A stretch of 64,000 bases of DNA from Chloroflexota bacterium (lineage in GTDB: Bacteria; Chloroflexota; Limnocylindria; P2-11E; CF-107). Below, one piece after another: positions 26,604 to 35,028 of the stretch. Position 1 is the first letter of the stretch, and every line of letters begins with the position of its first letter. The notes beneath the pieces were generated by a model. That model saw nothing but the letters and a program-made list of their open reading frames with translations. It ran no database searches and was not told where the DNA came from. The stretch is from positions 1 through 64,000 of the forward strand of contig VBHP01000027.1 of NCBI GenBank assembly GCA_005881435.1, read 5' to 3'. The position numbers and the translations under genes were made by a program.

Positions 26604-29357
26604 GTGCAGTCGCTGGTCCCTGAAGGCGACGCGCGACCGAGCGCCGACCTCTCTGAACGTCCGTTTGTGCCACCCCGGCGGGCGCTGCTTGCCGGCGAGC
26701 GGCTGCTCCGCGCCATCCGTCGATGGGCGGGTCTGGTCGGTATCGCCATGATCGTCGGGGCGGTGGTCTCCTTTGGCGTCAGCCGGGTGATCCCGCCCGA
26801 ATATCGCGCGACCGCACAGTTGTATCTGGCGCCCGCTCCCAACGCGACGGCATCGGTCGACATCGTCGGCGGCCAGAACCTCGCGCGTAGTTACGCGCAG
26901 CTGGCCAACAGTTCGGTGGTGCTTCGGGCGGCGATGGATGATGTCGGCTGGACCGACCTGAAGACGTTCCGCGATTTGGCCAACAGCGCCTGGGTCCGCG
27001 ATACCTCGATCATCACGGTCAGCTTCAAGCATGGCAACGCTGACTTCGCCGCCCGCGCCGCGAACGCGATCGCCAACGCGTTCATCGTCCAGAGCCGCAG
27101 CTTGCAGTCCTCCCTGCAAGGCACCGCCGTACAGCAGCTCGACGAGCAGATCAAGCAGCTGCAGGACGATATCAAAGGGCTCGACGTGCAGATCGCCGCC
27201 ACCGCGCAACAGGCGCAGAAGGTCCAGCTCGACAGTCAGCGACAGACCAAGCAGCAGACGCTCGCGCAGCTCCTGATGACGCGCGACGACATCAGTCTCG
27301 CCGCGGCTCGGGCGCAGAACACGGTCAGCCTTTGGGAGGCGGCGGTGGCGCCGGCCGAGCCGGACTCGCCGCACGTCGGCCTCAACACCGCGCTCGGCGC
27401 CATCGTGGCCGGCCTCCTCGTGATCCTCGCGATCGGGATGCTCGGCTACGTGGAGGACCGCATCACCGATTTCGACGCGATGCACGAGAAGCTCGGGATC
27501 ACGCCGCTGGCCGAGGTCTACCGCGCCGGCCCCAGCGAGACCGCTGCCGGCATGCTCTTCGTCCGCGACGCGCCGATGTCACCGGACGCAGAAGCGTTCC
27601 GCGGATTGCGCACGAACATCCTGTTCGCGAGTCCCGATCGCCGCCCGCGGACGATCCTCGTCACATCCGCTCTGCCGCTCGAGGGCAAGTCCGTCGTCAG
27701 CGCCAACCTCGCGCTGGCGTTCGCTCAAGCCGGCTCGCCCACCGTGCTCATCGATGCGGACCTGCGCCGGCCGTCGCAGCACCGGCTCTTCGGGCTGGAC
27801 TCGTCGAAAGGCCTGACCACGTTGTTGACAGCGGACGACCCGCTCGGCCGGCTCGATGCGTTCAGCGTGGCTCCGAATCTGCACGTCGTGCCCTCTGGTC
27901 CTCTGCCACCGGATCCCGCCGAGTTCCTGTCATCGGCCCGCATGTCGACTCTTCTCGAGCTGCTCGCGAAGCGCGCGCCGAACGCGACCGTCATCGTGGA
28001 CACGAGCCCGACGCTTGCCGTCACCGACGCGATCGCGCTCTCCGCCAAGGTCGACGCCTGCCTCGTCGTGGTCGACGCCGCTCGTACGCGCACTGGCTCG
28101 GCGATCCGCACGGTCGAGTCGCTGCGACGCGTGCGGGCCCGCATCGTCGGCGGCGTCGTGAACAAGGTCCGCTCGACACCGGCAGGCTATTACGGTTACT
28201 ACGGCCCAGGCGATGCGCGCAAGAACGCGTCGCGCGCGTCGGGGATCCGCCTCCCTTTTTCTAGCCGCTGGCTTCTCGTTCCGCTTATCGGGATCGTCGT
28301 GCTCGGTGCGGGCGCGCTGTTCGCGCGTGCCGGTCAGACCGTAGTGCCTGAAGCGCCGCGTAAGACGGTCTCCCTCGAGCGCGCGATCGAAGAGCTGGCG
28401 GCGGCGCGCGCGGCCTGGGAGGGCGACCTGCATGACGCGAGCAGCGCGCGCTCACGTCTCGAGAGCGCGGATGCCTATCTCGCTGACGCCACCGCCGCGG
28501 GAGCAGACGCCACGCGTGTCTCATCCGTCGCGCAGGACGTCGCCAGGCTTCGCGCGACCCTCGACGCCGCGCCGGCCAAGAGTGCGCTGGTGGTGAATCT
28601 GGCGAAGCTGGACAAGGCCGCGATGCCGACACAGATCGTGATCGCGGGTGTGACGTATGCCCTCGACAGCGGGACGCAGAAGATCTGGCGCATCGACACC
28701 GACGGATCCGCCACGGCGGTCATCCAGAAAGGGCTCGCGGGGATCGGGTCACCGCAGCGCATGGCGGTGGCGGGCGATGTGCTGTACGTGCTCGACGACG
28801 GCGGGAAGATCTTCAAGTGGCAGCGCGAAACGTTGACGCCGCTGTCCGTGGCTGATCGCCGCTACAAGGACGTGGCCCAATTTGTCGTCGTCGCGAACAG
28901 CATGTACGTGCTCGACAAGACCAGTGCTCAGGTGTGGAGGTACCAACTCGTCGTGGGCGGCTTCGCCGCGCCGGTCGCGCTGCTCGACCAGCCGGTCCCC
29001 GGCACGCCGCGGAGCCTGGCCGTGGACAGCGACATCTGGATCGTGACGACCGACGCGCAGGTGCTGCGTTATCACATCAACGCCGGAGCGACAACCGCCT
29101 CGCGCGTGCCCTTCGATATCCACTGGACCGCCGACGCCGCGCTGCCGATCGACCTGCAAGTCCGCGACGGCGACTCGCGGCTCTTCCTGCTCGACGATCG
29201 TGCGCGTCGCTTCATCGTCGTCGACCGCGACGGCCGCGAAATCGCACGGATCGCGACGGCGCCCGAGCTCCCGCGACCCATCGCGTTCGCGATCTCAGGC
29301 GACGGCATCCTGAGCGCTAACGAGGGCACGATCCAGCGCACGCCGATCCCGAAGTAG
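26604..29357 (+). CDS. Wzz/BY-kinase (polysaccharide co-polymerase/tyrosine autokinase) with extra C-terminal TM and propeller-like domain
   Basis: N-terminal Wzz-like segment; ILVTSALPLEGKSVVSANLALAFAQAGSPTVLIDADLRRPSQH (Walker A/A'); TVIVDTSP; Tyr cluster YYGYYGPGD; third TM WLLVPLIGIVVLGAGALFA; then repeated VLYVLDDGGKIFKW / SMYVLDKTSAQVWRY / RLFLLDDRARRFIVVDRDG. Confidence 0.85.
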   Translation: MQSLVPEGDARPSADLSERPFVPPRRALLAGERLLRAIRRWAGLVGIAMIVGAVVSFGVSRVIPPEYRATAQLYLAPAPNATASVDIVGGQNLARSYAQLANSSVVLRAAMDDVGWTDLKTFRDLANSAWVRDTSIITVSFKHGNADFAARAANAIANAFIVQSRSLQSSLQGTAVQQLDEQIKQLQDDIKGLDVQIAATAQQAQKVQLDSQRQTKQQTLAQLLMTRDDISLAAARAQNTVSLWEAAVAPAEPDSPHVGLNTALGAIVAGLLVILAIGMLGYVEDRITDFDAMHEKLGITPLAEVYRAGPSETAAGMLFVRDAPMSPDAEAFRGLRTNILFASPDRRPRTILVTSALPLEGKSVVSANLALAFAQAGSPTVLIDADLRRPSQHRLFGLDSSKGLTTLLTADDPLGRLDAFSVAPNLHVVPSGPLPPDPAEFLSSARMSTLLELLAKRAPNATVIVDTSPTLAVTDAIALSAKVDACLVVVDAARTRTGSAIRTVESLRRVRARIVGGVVNKVRSTPAGYYGYYGPGDARKNASRASGIRLPFSSRWLLVPLIGIVVLGAGALFARAGQTVVPEAPRKTVSLERAIEELAAARAAWEGDLHDASSARSRLESADAYLADATAAGADATRVSSVAQDVARLRATLDAAPAKSALVVNLAKLDKAAMPTQIVIAGVTYALDSGTQKIWRIDTDGSATAVIQKGLAGIGSPQRMAVAGDVLYVLDDGGKIFKWQRETLTPLSVADRRYKDVAQFVVVANSMYVLDKTSAQVWRYQLVVGGFAAPVALLDQPVPGTPRSLAVDSDIWIVTTDAQVLRYHINAGATTASRVPFDIHWTADAALPIDLQVRDGDSRLFLLDDRARRFIVVDRDGREIARIATAPELPRPIAFAISGDGILSANEGTIQRTPIPK

Positions 29358-29365
29358 GCCACGGC

Positions 29366-31384
29366 TTGCGCGCGGCGACCGCCGCGACGACCCGTTTCGA
29401 TTTCGCCGGCTCGACGGTGCGTCGCGCGATCGTCGCCCTGGTCGCGTTGAAGCTCGCGGGTATCGTCCTGGTGATCGATCCGCAGGGCCTGCAGTCCTTC
29501 GACTTTCCGAAGTCTCTCTTCTCACGAGCGCTGGCGTGGCTCATCGGTGGATGCATCGTCATCGCGTTCGTGCGATACGGCGCGGGGATCCTCCCGCGGA
29601 CGCGCTTGCATCTCTTCGTGGCCGGGTTCGCGGCGGCGGCGACGCTATCGGCGATCGTCGCACCGGTGCCCTACGTCGCCCTCTTCGGCGACCAGGACAG
29701 CTATCTCGGCCTCAGCCTCATCGCCGACATGCTGGTCCTGTATCTCGGGCTCGCGATCGCCTTCCGCGATCGCGACGACGCGCTCGCCCTCACGGCGCCG
29801 CTCGCGGCCGCCGGCGTCATTGCGCTGCTGTACGGCGCGATACAGCGGGCTGGACTCGATCCAATTCGCTGGACCGAGGATGCCGGCGCGCGTCCGTTCT
29901 CGACATTCGGGCACCCCGACGACTTCGGTTTCGCCCTGGCGCTTCTCTTCGCCGCCGCGGCCGCGATCGCGGTCGGTCCGAACACGCCGTCAGTCGCTCG
30001 CGCAGCCGCGGGCGTGTTCGCCCTTGCGGCCCTGGTGATGGCGGGCTTCGTCGCGACGCGGGGAACCCTTCTCGGCGTCGGCGCTGCGGCCGTCGCGATC
30101 GTGTGTGTGCGTGGGGCCTTCACCACGTGGCAGCTCGGACGCGCTGTGCTGGTGATCACGATCGCCCTGGCTGGCCTCGCGGCCGTGCTCGTGCTGACCC
30201 CCCTTGGTGCGCGCGCGCGCGGCGTGGCATCCGGTGCGCCGATCGTGGATCGCGCGCTTATCTACGCGAGCGCGATCGATGCATTCGCGGATCGGCCGCT
30301 CCTCGGCTACGGGCCCGATGGGTTCGCGATCGCCTATCCAGCCCACCGCCTCGCCGAGAGCGCGGGCATCCTCGGCCCGGCTCGGCCACAGGTGTCGGCG
30401 CACGACTGGGTGCTCCAGGCCGCGGTCTCGTATGGCGCGATCGGGCTCGCCACGCTCGTCGTGCTCATCGTCGCCGGGACGCTGGCGCTCGCGCGCGCGT
30501 TCCAGCGTCATCGCGTCCTCGCCGGTTCGCTGCTCGCGGCGTGGTGCGCCTATTGGGTGCAAGGTCTCGTCACCGTCGGATCCGTCAGCGTCGATTGGGT
30601 TCCCTGGCTCGCGCTCGGTGTCGCCGCCGCGCTCACCGGAAGCCGCGCGCGCCACGTCCCGCTGCGACATCGCGCCCTTGTGCTCTCGACCGCCACGGCG
30701 GCGGTTTGCGTCGTGGGCGTGGCCGCGGGAGCCGTTGCGTTCGCCGCGAATCGCGATGCCTGGCGCGCCGGCGTGGAGGACAGCGTTGTCGCGTCGCGCG
30801 CGGGCGAGCTCGCGGTCGCGCGTGATCCCGGACGGGCGACGTACTGGAACCGCCTGGGGCTTGCGCTCGAACGGAATGGGCGGATCGAGGAGGCTGGGCG
30901 CGCGTATGCGGAGGCAGCGCGCCGCGCACCGTATCGCGCGACGTTCTGGTCCAACCTGACGTGGATCCGGCTTCGTCAGGGCGACGTGGCGGCCGCGGTC
31001 ACCGCCTCGAGGATCGCTGTCACGCGCGATCCGAATGATCCGTTCGCCTCCTACGCTCTGGCCGAAGCGCTGCGCGCGTCGGGCGATTGCGACGAGGCGC
31101 TCAGCGCGGCCCGCGTGGCGATGTGGCTCTATCACGATGGACCCGGTTTCTCGCGGGCCCTCGCGCGCGCTGCGCTGTGCAGCACCGATCCAGGGCATGC
31201 TCGCTCGATCCTCGAGCAAGCAGTGGTCTGGGATAGCGCTGAAATCCACGCGGCACTGGCGAGCCTGCTCTACACCGCAGGCGACACCGAGCTGGCCAGA
31301 CTGCACGCCGCGCGGGCGCTGCAGATCGATCCAAAGAACGCTGTCGCTTTGTCTGTGCTGAGCGCTCTCACGCCGTCTCGATAA
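29366..31384 (+). CDS. O-antigen ligase/polymerase-like membrane protein with C-terminal TPR repeats
   Basis: Many TMs, STFGHPDDFGFALAL; C-terminus NRLGLALERNGRIEEAGRAYAEAARRAPYRATFWSNLTWIRLRQGDV... Confidence 0.75.
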   Translation: MRAATAATTRFDFAGSTVRRAIVALVALKLAGIVLVIDPQGLQSFDFPKSLFSRALAWLIGGCIVIAFVRYGAGILPRTRLHLFVAGFAAAATLSAIVAPVPYVALFGDQDSYLGLSLIADMLVLYLGLAIAFRDRDDALALTAPLAAAGVIALLYGAIQRAGLDPIRWTEDAGARPFSTFGHPDDFGFALALLFAAAAAIAVGPNTPSVARAAAGVFALAALVMAGFVATRGTLLGVGAAAVAIVCVRGAFTTWQLGRAVLVITIALAGLAAVLVLTPLGARARGVASGAPIVDRALIYASAIDAFADRPLLGYGPDGFAIAYPAHRLAESAGILGPARPQVSAHDWVLQAAVSYGAIGLATLVVLIVAGTLALARAFQRHRVLAGSLLAAWCAYWVQGLVTVGSVSVDWVPWLALGVAAALTGSRARHVPLRHRALVLSTATAAVCVVGVAAGAVAFAANRDAWRAGVEDSVVASRAGELAVARDPGRATYWNRLGLALERNGRIEEAGRAYAEAARRAPYRATFWSNLTWIRLRQGDVAAAVTASRIAVTRDPNDPFASYALAEALRASGDCDEALSAARVAMWLYHDGPGFSRALARAALCSTDPGHARSILEQAVVWDSAEIHAALASLLYTAGDTELARLHAARALQIDPKNAVALSVLSALTPSR

Positions 31385-31420
31385 GCGATCGCTCTCTAAC
31401 TTTCCGGTGAGGTGAGCCGT

Positions 31421-31495
31421 CGCTTAACCGCTAGCCGATCGTTAAGGCGAACGGGACGCTTAACAGCGGTCCACACCCGCGGGTCGGGCCCGCGG
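31421..31495 (+). promoter_or_regulatory. Leader region with three GTTAAG(C)G-like boxes and a GC-rich hairpin
   Basis: CGCTTAAC 31421-31428, GTTAAGGCG 31441-31449, CGCTTAAC 31457-31464; hairpin CCGCGGG-tcggg-CCCGCGG 31477-31495, just before SD ggagg and GTG 31512. Confidence 0.35.
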
Positions 31496-31511
31496 TTCGT
31501 GGAGGATCTCC

Positions 31512-33299
31512 GTGCGCCGACAACTTGCCCTGCCCGCGCTTGCCCTCATCCTCGTCGCCGCTTCGTTCGCTGTGGTCAACGCGGCGCAGCCGCGTGATGC
31601 GACGCCCACTAGCGATCCATCCGGGACCAGCGCCGCCACGCTTCGGGGATCTGGCCCGCTCGCGGCCGCTCCGGCGTCAGCGGCGGTAGCGACTCAGACG
31701 CGCACCGCGAGCGCGGCAGCGTCCTCCGCGACGCCGCTGACGGCCACGTCGAGCCCAGCGACAGCGCCGCGAACGTCGACGCCGTCGAGCGCCGCACCGG
31801 TCGCGTCTCCACCGGCGACTTCAGTCCCCTCGAGCGCCATCGCGACGACAGTGCCGACCTTCCCACCCAGCGCCGCGCCGACCTTAAGCTCCACGCCCGT
31901 CCCGACGGCCGCCCTAACCGCCGCGCCGACGTCAACGTCCACGCCCATCCCGACGGCCGCGCCGACGGTCGCGCCGACGGTCGCTCCGACACCGACTCCC
32001 ACCGTCGCGCCGACTCCGATTCCCACGGCGCCCACGTCCGCCCCGCAAACTGGGACGCTCGTCACCGCATTCGGCGCCACCGGCGACGGACGGACCGACG
32101 ACACCGCCGCCATTCTGGCCGCGCGAGACGCTGCCGGTTCTGGTGGCACCGTCATCTTCCCGGCCGGTACATACCTCGTCTCGAGCCTGACCTTGAACGT
32201 TGCGGGGCAGCGCTGGTCGCTGAACGCGGCCGCGGTACTGCGCCTGCGTGCCGGTGCGAATGCGTCGATGGTCCGGCTCTCGGCTGCGGATGCGAAGATC
32301 TCCGGCGGTCACATCGACGGCAACGCCTCCGCGCAGTCGAGCTCGGGGACGTGCGTCGTGGTGACGGGCGATCGCGCCGCGGTCGAGAACGTCGACATCG
32401 GGGCCTGCCTCGGCTGGGGTATTTACGTACGTGGCGCCGACAATGTGCGCATCGCCGGGAACACGGTCCAGGACACCGGCGATGCCGCGATCTTCGCCGA
32501 GAACGACGAGTCCAGCGGCGCGAACAACGGCGTCTACGACGGCAACACCGTGCGGCGCACGCAGCGCTCCGGTGCCGGCGGGATCATCGTGCACGGCAAC
32601 GGGGCGATCGCTTCGACGGGCTCGCGCATCACCAACAACCGCGTTGAGAACGTCGCGCAGATCTCGATCGAAGTCTGGGGCAAGGCCTCCAGCGCCACGA
32701 TCAACAACAACGTCACCGTCGGCGGCGACATGGGCATCTCGGTCGACACCTCCGACGACACGCAGGTCCTGGGGAACACGGTGCGCGGCGCGCGGACCTA
32801 CGGCATCGAGAGTGCGGGATCGCAGCGCGTCACGATCCGGGGGAACACCGTCGACGAGACCGGCGTGGCGAACGGCACCGGCATCGCCCTCACCGGCATC
32901 AACGCGACCTCACATTCGAACATCCTCGACCAGAATCACCTCACCGGCGTGAACCGCGGCATCCAGCTGAATGTCGGCGCGAACGACAACACCATCACCG
33001 CGAACCTGATCGAGACCTGGACGACCTTCGGCGTGGAGATCATCGGCAGTTTGCGCGTACGCGTCTCCGGCAATACGGTCGCGGCTGGCGGCAGCCAGGG
33101 GGTTGCGCTGGACAATTCCAGCAACGTCGACATTCTGAACAACATTTTCCGCACCGCACAGACGGCCGTCGGCCTCTATGGACACGGGGGCACGACCGTC
33201 GACTTCATCACCGTGACCGGGAATGCGCTGGAAAGCGTGGGCCTCGGGCTGTCGCGGGCGGGCGCCATCGGAACGCACATCACCTACGACGGCCCCTAG
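31512..33299 (+). CDS. Secreted right-handed beta-helix (pectate-lyase-like) protein with Ala/Thr/Pro-rich linker
   Basis: Signal peptide; about 150-aa A/T/P/S linker; VTAFGATGDGRTDDTAAILAARDAAGSGGTVIFPAGTYLVSSLTL; repeated N-rich coils (VRIAGNTVQDTGDAAIF, TINNNVTVGGDMGI, VTIRGNTVDETG). Confidence 0.85.
   Translation: MRRQLALPALALILVAASFAVVNAAQPRDATPTSDPSGTSAATLRGSGPLAAAPASAAVATQTRTASAAASSATPLTATSSPATAPRTSTPSSAAPVASPPATSVPSSAIATTVPTFPPSAAPTLSSTPVPTAALTAAPTSTSTPIPTAAPTVAPTVAPTPTPTVAPTPIPTAPTSAPQTGTLVTAFGATGDGRTDDTAAILAARDAAGSGGTVIFPAGTYLVSSLTLNVAGQRWSLNAAAVLRLRAGANASMVRLSAADAKISGGHIDGNASAQSSSGTCVVVTGDRAAVENVDIGACLGWGIYVRGADNVRIAGNTVQDTGDAAIFAENDESSGANNGVYDGNTVRRTQRSGAGGIIVHGNGAIASTGSRITNNRVENVAQISIEVWGKASSATINNNVTVGGDMGISVDTSDDTQVLGNTVRGARTYGIESAGSQRVTIRGNTVDETGVANGTGIALTGINATSHSNILDQNHLTGVNRGIQLNVGANDNTITANLIETWTTFGVEIIGSLRVRVSGNTVAAGGSQGVALDNSSNVDILNNIFRTAQTAVGLYGHGGTTVDFITVTGNALESVGLGLSRAGAIGTHITYDGP
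31890..32050 (+). repeat. Low-complexity in-frame repeats encoding TxAPTxxPTP linker
   Basis: Repeated gccgcgccgacg / gtcgcgccgac / gtcgctccgacaccgactccc units inside the beta-helix gene. Confidence 0.6.
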
Positions 33300-34255
33300 T
33301 GACAGCGGCTCTCCCCTGAATCGAGCGTCGAGCCGTCGCTCGCGATGAACGACCAGGCGTAACGGTCCGAATACAGCTCAAGGCGGATGACGCCGTACGT
33401 GCTCGTGCGCACGAACTCGCTGTTGCGCGCCCGCGCCACGATCTGACGCAACTCTCCCCCGCCGGTACCGACGACGAACTGGCGGACGCCCCGAGCGGCG
33501 TCGGGATTGCCCAGACCGTCCTGCGGCGCGAACCGCTCGTACTCGTGGTCGTGGCCCGACAGGACGACTTCGGCGCCGCGGTCGTAGAGCAGCTGCCAGA
33601 TGTCGCTCATCTCGGTCGTCGGTCCGTGTTCACCAGAGCTGAAGCGGGGGTGATGCCAGTACGCAAGGGTGCATCGCGCCGGATGCGCCGCAAGGTCGGC
33701 GCTGAGCCAGGCGTACTGCGGCGAACCCTTCGAGCAGGGCACCTGCTGGCAGTTGCTGTTCAGCACGACGATGTGCCAGCCGCCAGCCGGGTAGCTGTAA
33801 TAGCCGAGACCGGCCGGACCTGCGGCGGCACCGAAATACTGGAAGTACGGCGCGGCGTTCGGCGTGTGGTAGTCGTGATTTCCGGGCGTCGGGCGCGTGC
33901 GATCGAGCTCGTGGCCCCACGTCGGCGCGTAACAATCGCGGTACTGCGCGGCGGTCCCGTCCTCGTAGGCGTTGTCGCCGAGGGCGATGACGATGCCCGG
34001 GATCCGCTCGAGCAGATCGCTCGTCGCCCTTTCGCCGCCGCCACACGTGGCGATATCCCCGGCGCCGACGAGGACCGTCGGCGCGTCGACCGGCGGGACG
34101 TCGATCGGCTCGCCATGCGGCGCCGGTGTCTCGCTCACGCGCGATCCGGCCTGCCCAGCGGTCGCAACGGCCGCCGAGACACCGACCGCGATGAGCGCCG
34201 CCGCGAGTCCCAGCGCCACGAACGCGGCCAGCGGTCGACTCGCGATCCGGCGCAC
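33296..34255 (-). CDS. Secreted/anchored metallophosphoesterase (copy 2)
   Basis: GTG start 34255: VRRIASRPLAAFVALGLAAALIAVGV; GAGDIATCGGGERATSDLL, LGDNAYEDGTAAQYRDCYAPTWG, PTPGNHDYHTPNAAPYFQYFGAAAG, LSGHDHEYERF. Confidence 0.87.
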   Translation of the reverse strand: MRRIASRPLAAFVALGLAAALIAVGVSAAVATAGQAGSRVSETPAPHGEPIDVPPVDAPTVLVGAGDIATCGGGERATSDLLERIPGIVIALGDNAYEDGTAAQYRDCYAPTWGHELDRTRPTPGNHDYHTPNAAPYFQYFGAAAGPAGLGYYSYPAGGWHIVVLNSNCQQVPCSKGSPQYAWLSADLAAHPARCTLAYWHHPRFSSGEHGPTTEMSDIWQLLYDRGAEVVLSGHDHEYERFAPQDGLGNPDAARGVRQFVVGTGGGELRQIVARARNSEFVRTSTYGVIRLELYSDRYAWSFIASDGSTLDSGESRCH

Positions 34256-35028
34256 TAGCGTCGTTCCCCGAGATCGCGGACATCCAGAGCCTGGCCGAGG
34301 AGGAGCGCGAGGAACCGGGCGTTCGCGATCGTGTATCGCCTTCCGAGCCGGCGCGGCTCGCTGACGAGACGGAACAGCCACTCGAACCCGGCACGCTGGA
34401 GCCACCGCGGCGCGCGCGGTCGAACGCCGGCATGGAAGTCGAACGCCGCGCCGACCGCGAGAAGCGCAGCCGCGCGAAGGCGCTCGCGGAACCGCGAGAT
34501 CCACAGATACTGCCGGGGCGTGCCGAGGCCGCACCAGACGTAGTCGGGGCGGGCTGCGTTGATGCGGCTCGCGAGCTCGGTCTCCTCGGCGTCGCTCAAC
34601 GCACGGAACGGCGGTGTCTCGCACCCGACGATGCGTAGATCCGGGTAGCGCTCGCGCATCCGCGATGCGAGCCGTTCGGCCACACCGTCCGCTCCACCGT
34701 AGAAGAAGTGCGTCCGGCCATCGGCGCGCGAACGATCCAGCAGCGCCAGCATCATGTCCGGACCGCAGACGCGTTCGACACGGCGCCCCGCCGCGCGCCC
34801 GACCCAGACCAGGGGCATCCCGTCCGGACAGACGAGGGCCGCGTCACGGAAGGCTTGCGACAGCCGCGGATCGTCACGCGCTTCGACCACGGCATGCGCG
34901 GCGCAGAAGTGCACGTCCAACGGCCGAGCCGTTACCGGCGCGTGCGCGAGCAGCTCGAGGACGTCGGCGAAGCGCAACGGATCGACGTCCATCGCGCCGA
35001 CGCGATATCGCGACGAGCTCGCGGTCAT
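34255..35028 (-). CDS. WecG/TagA/CpsF family glycosyltransferase
   Basis: LVCPDGMPLVWVGR, THFFYGGADGVAERLASRM, PDYVWCGLGTPRQYLWISRF, VGAAFDFHAGVRPRAPRWLQRAGFEWLFRLVSEPRRLGRRY. Confidence 0.9.
   Translation of the reverse strand: MTASSSRYRVGAMDVDPLRFADVLELLAHAPVTARPLDVHFCAAHAVVEARDDPRLSQAFRDAALVCPDGMPLVWVGRAAGRRVERVCGPDMMLALLDRSRADGRTHFFYGGADGVAERLASRMRERYPDLRIVGCETPPFRALSDAEETELASRINAARPDYVWCGLGTPRQYLWISRFRERLRAAALLAVGAAFDFHAGVRPRAPRWLQRAGFEWLFRLVSEPRRLGRRYTIANARFLALLLGQALDVRDLGERR

Noticed and set aside
26595-27485. Minus-strand ORF opposite the BY-kinase N-terminus
   Set aside because: Overlaps a well-supported gene; composition typical of a GC shadow.
31830-32050. Short repeats considered as CRISPR or regulatory tandem repeats
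   Set aside because: Units are codon-phased, degenerate and encode a T/A/P linker; no spacer-repeat periodicity.
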